5,706 nucleotides of DNA from an uncultured Clostridia bacterium (lineage in GTDB: Bacteria > Bacillota > Clostridia > Peptostreptococcales > Anaerovoracaceae). Shown here piece after piece: positions 1 through 4,300 of the stretch. The stretch lies in NCBI GenBank assembly GCA_946541285.1, contig CAMNJG010000104.1, forward strand, positions 1 to 5,706, written 5' to 3'. The notes under the pieces were generated by a model. That model worked only from the letters and a program-made list of their open reading frames with translations, was not told the DNA's origin and ran no database searches. The translations under genes were made by a program, and so were the position numbers. Every line of letters begins with the position of its first letter. Within the stretch, counting starts at the first letter, position 1.

Positions 1-303
1 GCAGCCAATGACATCGTCAACGGCTACAGCGCGGAAGAATTCGGACCTGCCGACAGCATCACCAGAGAGCAGATGGCAGCGATCCTGTGCCGTTACGCTG
101 CGTATAAAGGCCAGGACGTTTCCGGAAAAGCGGATCTGAGCGGATTTACGGACAGCAGCGCCGTCAGTGACTGGGCGACCGATGCCGTGGCCTGGGCGGT
201 CAACGCGGAACTGATCAACGGCATGACAGAAACGACTCTCGTGCCGCAGGGCAGCGCGACGAGAGCGCAGATTGCAACATTGATGATGAGATTGTTGAAG
301 TAA
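1..303 (+). CDS. C-terminal end of an SLH-domain surface protein (5' truncated by window edge)
   Basis: The reading frame is open from base 1 and ends at TAA 301-303, giving the last 100 residues. They contain the end of one SLH domain (a GYSAEEFGPADSITREQMAAI-type segment, with the typical F-x-P-x-x-x-I-T-R-E-Q-M pattern) and one complete last SLH domain. The latter starts at about residue 43 (L-S-G-F-T-D), continues with D-W-A-T-D-A-V-A-W-A-V and ends with S-A-T-R-A-Q-I-A-T-L-M-M-R, three residues before the stop. SLH domains bind secondary cell-wall polymers and hold secreted proteins on the Gram-positive surface, usually as a C-terminal group of three. What the rest of the protein does cannot be told. 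An ATG at 73 is internal to an SLH domain and is not a start. A 95-base gap separates it from the next gene. The SLH assignment is secure; the protein's function is unknown. Confidence 0.93.
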   Translation, partial: AANDIVNGYSAEEFGPADSITREQMAAILCRYAAYKGQDVSGKADLSGFTDSSAVSDWATDAVAWAVNAELINGMTETTLVPQGSATRAQIATLMMRLLK

Positions 304-386
304 GTCCTGTCAACGTTGCATCGATATAAAAACGGGCACTGCGCTTTGCCGGGAATGTTTTCTGCCAGTCCAGGGTGATTCGGATA

Positions 387-392
387 AGAGGA
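387..392 (+). promoter_or_regulatory. Ribosome binding site that sets the start at ATG 399
   Basis: AGAGGA lies six bases before ATG 399. This favours ATG 399 over the in-frame GTG at 375, which would place the Shine-Dalgarno sequence inside the gene and has no comparable purine tract at the right distance upstream. Confidence 0.55.
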
Positions 393-398
393 ACCAAA

Positions 399-602
399 AT
401 GTTCAGTATGAAAACCATTCAAAGAAAATATGGCGACGGAATCTGCCGGAGATGTCTTAATCAACAGTACCATACCCGGCTCATTCCAGAGGATTGTCAT
501 TATTTCATCTATCCGCATGTGTGTCCCTGCTGCGGCAGAATGAATAATATCGTTGTCGGTATCCGGCTGAAAGGACATTTGAAGATGCTGCTGCGGGGGT
601 AA
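399..602 (+). CDS. Small zinc-ribbon-like protein, 67 residues, function unknown
   Basis: This short basic protein has two CxxC knuckles, C16-x2-C19 (ICRRC) and C42-x2-C45 (CPCCG). They are 22 residues apart, as expected for a zinc ribbon; C33 and C44 are extra cysteines. After the second knuckle comes N-N-I-V-V-G-I-R-L-K-G and a basic, hydrophobic end. There is no signal peptide or membrane segment, so it is probably cytoplasmic. Metal binding and perhaps nucleic-acid or protein contact are inferred from the cysteines only; I do not recognise a named family. The start at ATG 399 is chosen for its ribosome binding site; GTG 375 (75 residues) and ATG 408 are alternatives. It lies 95 bases after the SLH gene without a clear terminator between them, so co-transcription is possible. 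The nearest strong terminator is at 761-798. An overlapping antisense frame on the - strand looks like a shadow. Confidence 0.6.
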   Translation: MFSMKTIQRKYGDGICRRCLNQQYHTRLIPEDCHYFIYPHVCPCCGRMNNIVVGIRLKGHLKMLLRG

Positions 603-760
603 TGTGACTCAGGCAGCAGATCATCCAACAGACGTTCGCGGATCAGGGACTGCTGCCTCCTCAATGGCATCGTTTTCTCTGTCAGAATGAAGTCATCCTG
701 CGGAAACGATACTGTGAGGTTTCGGGCAATTCCTGATCGTTGTGAATACATACAATCCTG
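603..760 (+). other. Gene-free stretch with inverted repeats, probable 3' untranslated region
   Basis: No convincing gene is seen. A perfect 9-base inverted repeat, AGGCAGCAG (611-619) and CTGCTGCCT (650-658), encloses 30 bases. It is not followed by a T run, so it is not an intrinsic terminator by itself. Further on, AAACGAT (704-710) can pair either with ATCGTTT (669-675) or, through AACGAT (705-710), with ATCGTT (736-741). The two pairings exclude each other. The stretch ends in the terminator at 761-798, so it is most simply a folded 3' untranslated region of the small zinc-ribbon gene. Whether the folds matter cannot be judged from one sequence. Confidence 0.4.
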
Positions 761-798
761 AAAAACGGAGGCTCTGAAAAAAGAGTGTCCGTTTTTTT
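761..798 (+). terminator. Intrinsic (Rho-independent) transcription terminator
   Basis: AAAAACGGA (761-769) pairs with TCCGTTTTT (788-796). Inside it, CTCT (772-775) pairs with AGAG (782-785) around the loop GAAAAA. A run of seven T (792-798) overlaps the 3' arm, as usual for A/U-flanked bacterial terminators. It closes the transcript of the zinc-ribbon gene and perhaps of the SLH gene. Because the 5' arm begins with five A, it could also act weakly on the - strand, but no gene is seen there. Confidence 0.85.
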
Positions 799-831
799 GT
801 ATAGTGAGACACTGTTTTTTGCGACAGGGGA

Positions 832-860
832 TAGAAATTAGCCTGCAAAAAAGATACAAT
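832..860 (+). promoter_or_regulatory. Weak candidate promoter for the giant surface protein
   Basis: TACAAT (855-860) is one base from the TATAAT consensus. It has TAGAAA (832-837, four of six bases as in TTGACA) 17 bases upstream. The site lies just after the terminator at 761-798 and before the structured stretch, which fits a start near 867 and a leader of about 340 bases. A weaker alternative is TTGAAA (907-912) with TATATG (932-937), but its spacing of 19 is long. Both calls rest on short matches in AT-rich DNA. Confidence 0.25.
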
Positions 861-935
861 GAGGTTATACATGGCTAATTAATGCACGCTCGTTAACCGA
901 AAAATGTTGAAATATCAGTACTTAGGAACTGTATA

Positions 936-968
936 TGAATAACCTGTACATACTGTAAAGGTTATTTG
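936..968 (+). repeat. Near-perfect hairpin in the leader
   Basis: AATAACCT (938-945) pairs with AGGTTATT (959-966). After one G-A mismatch, TACA (947-950) pairs with TGTA (954-957) around the three-base loop TAC. As RNA, two G-U pairs extend the stem outward to 936 and 968. No T run follows, so it is not an intrinsic terminator. It could be an RNA structural element or, as DNA, an operator for a dimeric regulator; the sequence alone does not decide. Confidence 0.6.
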
Positions 969-1018
969 CGCACACTTCCTTATTTGTGTTTTTTCGGCTA
1001 ATAAAGTGTGAGGTGAAT

Positions 1019-1138
1019 GTGGAAGTTAGTTTCTTCAAACATGACGAAAAACAGAATTCTATTTGTCCCAAATGCATATCCGGTCATGGGAGGATCCTGG
1101 CTTTCCTGACAGTCAATGGTGTGATCAGAAAGGAGTGA
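1019..1138 (+). CDS. Possible 39-residue upstream reading frame with a CPKC motif
   Basis: GTG 1019 opens a frame of 39 codons ending at TGA 1136-1138, with the purine-rich AGGTGA just before it (1011-1016). The spacing to GTG is only two bases, which is short. The product would start MEVSFFKHDEKQ and contains one CxxC knuckle (C16-P-K-C19), then G-H-G-R-I-L-A-F-L-T-V. The knuckle sits at the same residue number as the first one in the 67-residue zinc-ribbon protein, but no second knuckle exists. It could be a leader peptide, a decayed zinc-ribbon fragment or chance. ATG 1017 in another frame gives a 30-residue alternative ending at 1109. I do not recognise it and am not confident that it is translated. 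Confidence 0.22.
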   Translation: MEVSFFKHDEKQNSICPKCISGHGRILAFLTVNGVIRKE

Positions 1139-1139
1139 G

Positions 1140-1172
1140 ATGAATTATTTACAGACCTGGCGACTGGCCTGA
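1140..1172 (+). CDS. Possible 10-residue leader peptide MNYLQTWRLA
   Basis: ATG 1140 starts one base after the TGA of the 39-codon frame and stops at TGA 1170-1172. AAAGGAG (1129-1135) precedes it by four bases, a strong Shine-Dalgarno sequence at short spacing. The ribosome binding sequence overlaps the end of the preceding frame, which would suit translational coupling. It ends 36 bases before the giant gene and its stop lies in a small stem-loop (1167-1178). The peptide has no run of one amino acid, so classic amino-acid attenuation is not suggested. Confidence 0.2.
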   Translation: MNYLQTWRLA

Positions 1173-1194
1173 GCAGGCTGGTCATGAGCAGATT

Positions 1195-1200
1195 AAGGAG
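1195..1200 (+). promoter_or_regulatory. Ribosome binding site of the giant surface protein
   Basis: AAGGAG stands eight bases before ATG 1209, close to ideal. An in-frame TAA at 1194-1196 excludes any start further upstream, so ATG 1209 is well supported. Confidence 0.9.
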
Positions 1201-1208
1201 AAAAGAAG

Positions 1209-1307
1209 ATGAGAGAAAAAAAGAAATGGAGACGTTCTCTGGCCTGGATGATGGCACTGGCCATGATGATCAGCATGATGCCGGTTTTGGCGGTAACCGC
1301 TGGTGCT
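1209..1307 (+). other. Sec signal peptide of the giant protein
   Basis: Residues 1-9 (MREKKKWRR) are strongly basic. Residues 10-29 are hydrophobic and methionine-rich (SLAWMMALAMMISMMPVLAV). T-A-G-A-A follows, with A31-G32-A33 as a good A-x-A cleavage site before A34. There is no lipobox cysteine, so the protein is not a lipoprotein, unlike the FMN-binding PplA of Listeria. Confidence 0.9.
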
Positions 1308-4300
1308 GCGGGCAATTATAAGGACGGAACTTTTGATGGAACAGGTCAGGGATTCGGCGGCGCAGTGACCGTGACCCTGACGATTCAGGACGGAAAGATG
1401 ACGGCACTGAACAGTCCTTCCCATGAGGAGGAAAGCTACTGGAACAGCCGGAATGTGGATTCACTGTTGACGGCGATTCTGTCGGCCAACAGTGAAAGTA
1501 TTGTGGGTGTCAACGGGATCGACAGTGTGTCCGGCGCTACAAGATCCAGCCAGGGTGTGAAAACAGCTGTGACGGACGCATTGTCAAAAGCAGTGGACTC
1601 CACATTCTTTGCTTCCGGAGAAGGGACTGAGAAGAATCCTTACGTGATCGAAACCGTTGATCAGCTGAGGGATTTCGCGGCTTCTGTAGACGCGGGAACT
1701 TCTTATGAGGATTCTTATGTGGTACTCGGCGCGGATCTGGATCTCAGCGGATCCCAGTGGAACCCGGTCGGAGCAGAAAACGGGACGGACAATATATTTA
1801 ACGGCAATTTCGATGGACGGGGTCATACTGTCAGAGGTCTGACCATCCGGGATGAAAACCTTGTGTCCGAATCCAATCTGGGACTGTTTTCCACTCTGGA
1901 CAGCAGGGCCAATGTAAAGAATGTCCATCTGACCGGCGTGGATATTGAGATCAGATCGGAAGATGCTGTTCTCCGGGCCGGTGCCATCGCAGGAGATACC
2001 GTCAGCGGAGAGAACAGTGACGCTGGTGTGGGCACCTGGCTGGACAGCTGTTCTGCCCAGGGAACTGTGAAAGCAGAAACAGAAGGAGCGAAGCTGGTTT
2101 TCTGTGGCGGTCTGGTGGGCAGAGCGAATATCATTACAGTCATCACCAACTCCTGGACAGATGTCAGTATTGAAGGATCCTCCAGAGGAGGCAATAATTC
2201 TGCCTACGCCGGCGGAATCCTGGGGACCTCCGGCAATAATGCCAAGGTAATCAATTGTGCCAGCTTCGGGAATACAAAAGCCGTTTCCCCGAAAAGCACC
2301 AATTTCGGTGGCATGGCTGGCGGTATCTCGGCAATGTTCGCGGGAAAAGCGTGGAACATTACGGTTTCCGGAAATGCGGTCATCGGAAATGGAGGAAGTG
2401 CTCACAAATGGATTGGCGCGCTGTTTGGAGATAACACGACTTCCGGAATGATAAGATCTGGAAGTGAGTATATCTATCCGGATACGGGAGCACTTCGCGA
2501 TTACGGATACTATTCGGGAGACATTACATTGACAGTAGAAAAGTATGTTGCTTCCACAGGTGAGTATGAAAGCTCCGAAACTGCTGATCTGGTACCGGCC
2601 GGTACTGGTACTCTGGCAAATGACACCGTGTTTGCTCAGTCGGAAAACGTCCGGGCTGCAGCGGAGATGAATACACAGGCTTTTGCGGATACCATGAATG
2701 CCAATTTGAAGGCAGTGACGAAGCTCATGGACGCCTATGGCATGGAAGGCCTGCAGCTTCGGGAATGGGAACTGACCGGTGACAGAGTATTGCCGACCGG
2801 AGACGTCTGGGTCAACGTAGAACCGGACAGCACCATTTTTGACTCCGGCAGCGGAACAGAAAATGATCCGTATGTCATTATGACCCGGGAGCAGATGAAA
2901 GCTTTCGCTGCTTCATTGACAGATGGGATTGATTACGAAGGTTACCATATTCAGCTGGGCGCGGACATCGATATCTCCGGTGAAAACTGGACGCCGGTAG
3001 GCGGGAGTGATTATGCTTTTAACGGGACTTTTGATGGAAACGAGCATCAGATCAGTGGCATGACCGAAGGAAGCGCGGAGGAACCGCGTCAGATTGACTA
3101 CAGGGAAAGTCCGTATATGGGACTCTTTGGCGTACTGGACACGGAAGCGGTTGTCAGGAACCTGAAACTGACGGATGTAGCCGTGTATCTGAAAGCCGAC
3201 AGAAGCTTCTATCTGGGAGGATTGGCCGGTTTTGTAAATGGTCGCGCATCTGAGTCAGGAAGTAAAGGGGCAAGAATCGACAATGTCAGCGTATCTGGAA
3301 TCCTTCAGGGGACTGCTGGTCAGGGAAATCAGTTTGTCGGTGGCATTGCAGGGTATATGCTCCGCGCGGTGCTGATTAACAGCTGGACGGATGTGGATGT
3401 TTATGCGGAAGTACTGGAAGGCAGCGCTGTTGCCGAAGCCGGAGGCCTGGTGGCACTGAACAATCGCGGACTGGCAGCGAATTGCTATACACTGGGAGAT
3501 GTGGAAGGAAAAGTTTCCCGTGAAAACGGTGCGGAAGGTGCTCCATCGGTTGGCGGCCTGGTAGGGGTCAATGGCGGGTCCATGGCGAACTGCTACAGCA
3601 GGGGCAACAACACCGGAACCGGTCTGGGCGCAGTCTACAATGGCGCTGTGACGGGCTGGATTACCGGTACTGGCAGCACTTATGGCTGCTGGTACAACAA
3701 AGACTCTACAATGACTGCGGACGGAAAAATCCTTCCGGAGGTAGCGGCGATCGGAACGAAAGTCCCGGCTGGTGTCAACGATGAGGGTGACGCGTATATC
3801 GGCGGACTGGCGGAGGATAACAACGGCTATACTATGTCGGGTTACGAAACGATTGTGGAGAACCTGAATACCAGGTTCGCAAAATTCCCGGTGGATCTGG
3901 CAAAATTCAGCCTGGAAGGTTCTGCGCTGAAAAACTGGATTTATGATGCGTCCGGAAAACTGGTGACTTTTGGTGACACAAACATGGATGCGACTTATCT
4001 TCAGCCTTCGGTAGAGATTGTTTCGGAACCGGAACTGATGCCGGGAGACGGGACCTGGTTCGGACGCTCGGAGGATCAGAGTAGTGTAGTCCGGATCACG
4101 GTGGTGGATCATCAGGTCACAGCGGCAGAGGTGCTTTTCGGGGCCAGCAGTGGCACTGCATACGAAGAAGCGTATCAGAAAGCCGTTGAGAAGGCAACCT
4201 ATGGAGATACTTCAGATTACGCGGCTCCGGATGCCCGAAGGTTTGCCGGTGGTAACGGTACGGAGCAGGCCCCGTACCTGATCCAGAATGAGCAGCAGCT

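Larger units (their letters stand above)
861..1208 (+). promoter_or_regulatory. Long AT-rich, structured 5' leader of the giant surface protein
   Basis: No secure gene is present. The stretch holds a strong hairpin (936-968) and two longer pairings. The first is TTAaCCGAAAAA (893-904) with TTTTTCGGcTAA (990-1001), 11 of 12 pairs, which encloses the hairpin. The second is CACACTT (971-977) with AAGTGTG (1004-1010), helped by TATT (981-984) with AATA (1000-1003). The two cross each other and cannot form as nested helices at the same time. GGCTAAT occurs twice (873-879, 996-1002). Nearer the gene, GCCT (1167-1170) and AGGC (1175-1178) form a small stem. Two tiny reading frames are listed separately. 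I compared it from memory with the FMN and c-di-GMP-I and -II riboswitch consensus sequences and saw no match. A regulatory leader RNA is an inference. Confidence 0.4.

Noticed and set aside
335..350. Possible terminator after the SLH gene
   Set aside because: Only GGCA/TGCC (335-338, 347-350) pair, the stem cannot be extended, and no T run follows directly.
93..578. 161-codon open frame on the - strand
   Set aside because: It runs antisense across both the SLH end and the zinc-ribbon gene, which have clear motifs on the + strand.
611..658. Nine-base inverted repeat as a terminator
   Set aside because: The arms are perfect, but the loop is 30 bases and the sequence after it is TCCTCAATGG-like at 658-667, without a T run.
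509..859. 116-codon open frame on the - strand covering the intergenic region
   Set aside because: It spans the intrinsic terminator and antisense zinc-ribbon codons, and its product shows no motif; judged a chance frame.
1094..1134. Promoter with CTGACA (1106-1111) as -35 box
   Set aside because: The position 17 bases downstream is AAAGGA, which is part of a ribosome binding sequence and nothing like a -10 box.
861..1208. FMN or c-di-GMP riboswitch before the FMN-binding protein
   Set aside because: Expected because of the protein's cofactor and surface role, but the conserved elements of the FMN and c-di-GMP-I and -II classes that I remember are not present. An Rfam scan would settle it.
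1584..2405. 273-codon open frame on the - strand
   Set aside because: It lies wholly antisense to the strongly supported GLUG gene. Its product is low in recognisable motifs and no ribosome binding site was noted. Such antisense frames are common opposite genes with biased codon use.
3255..4112. 285-codon open frame on the - strand
   Set aside because: Antisense shadow of GLUG module 2; the + strand translation keeps clear GLUG repeats throughout, and the - strand product resembles no family I know.
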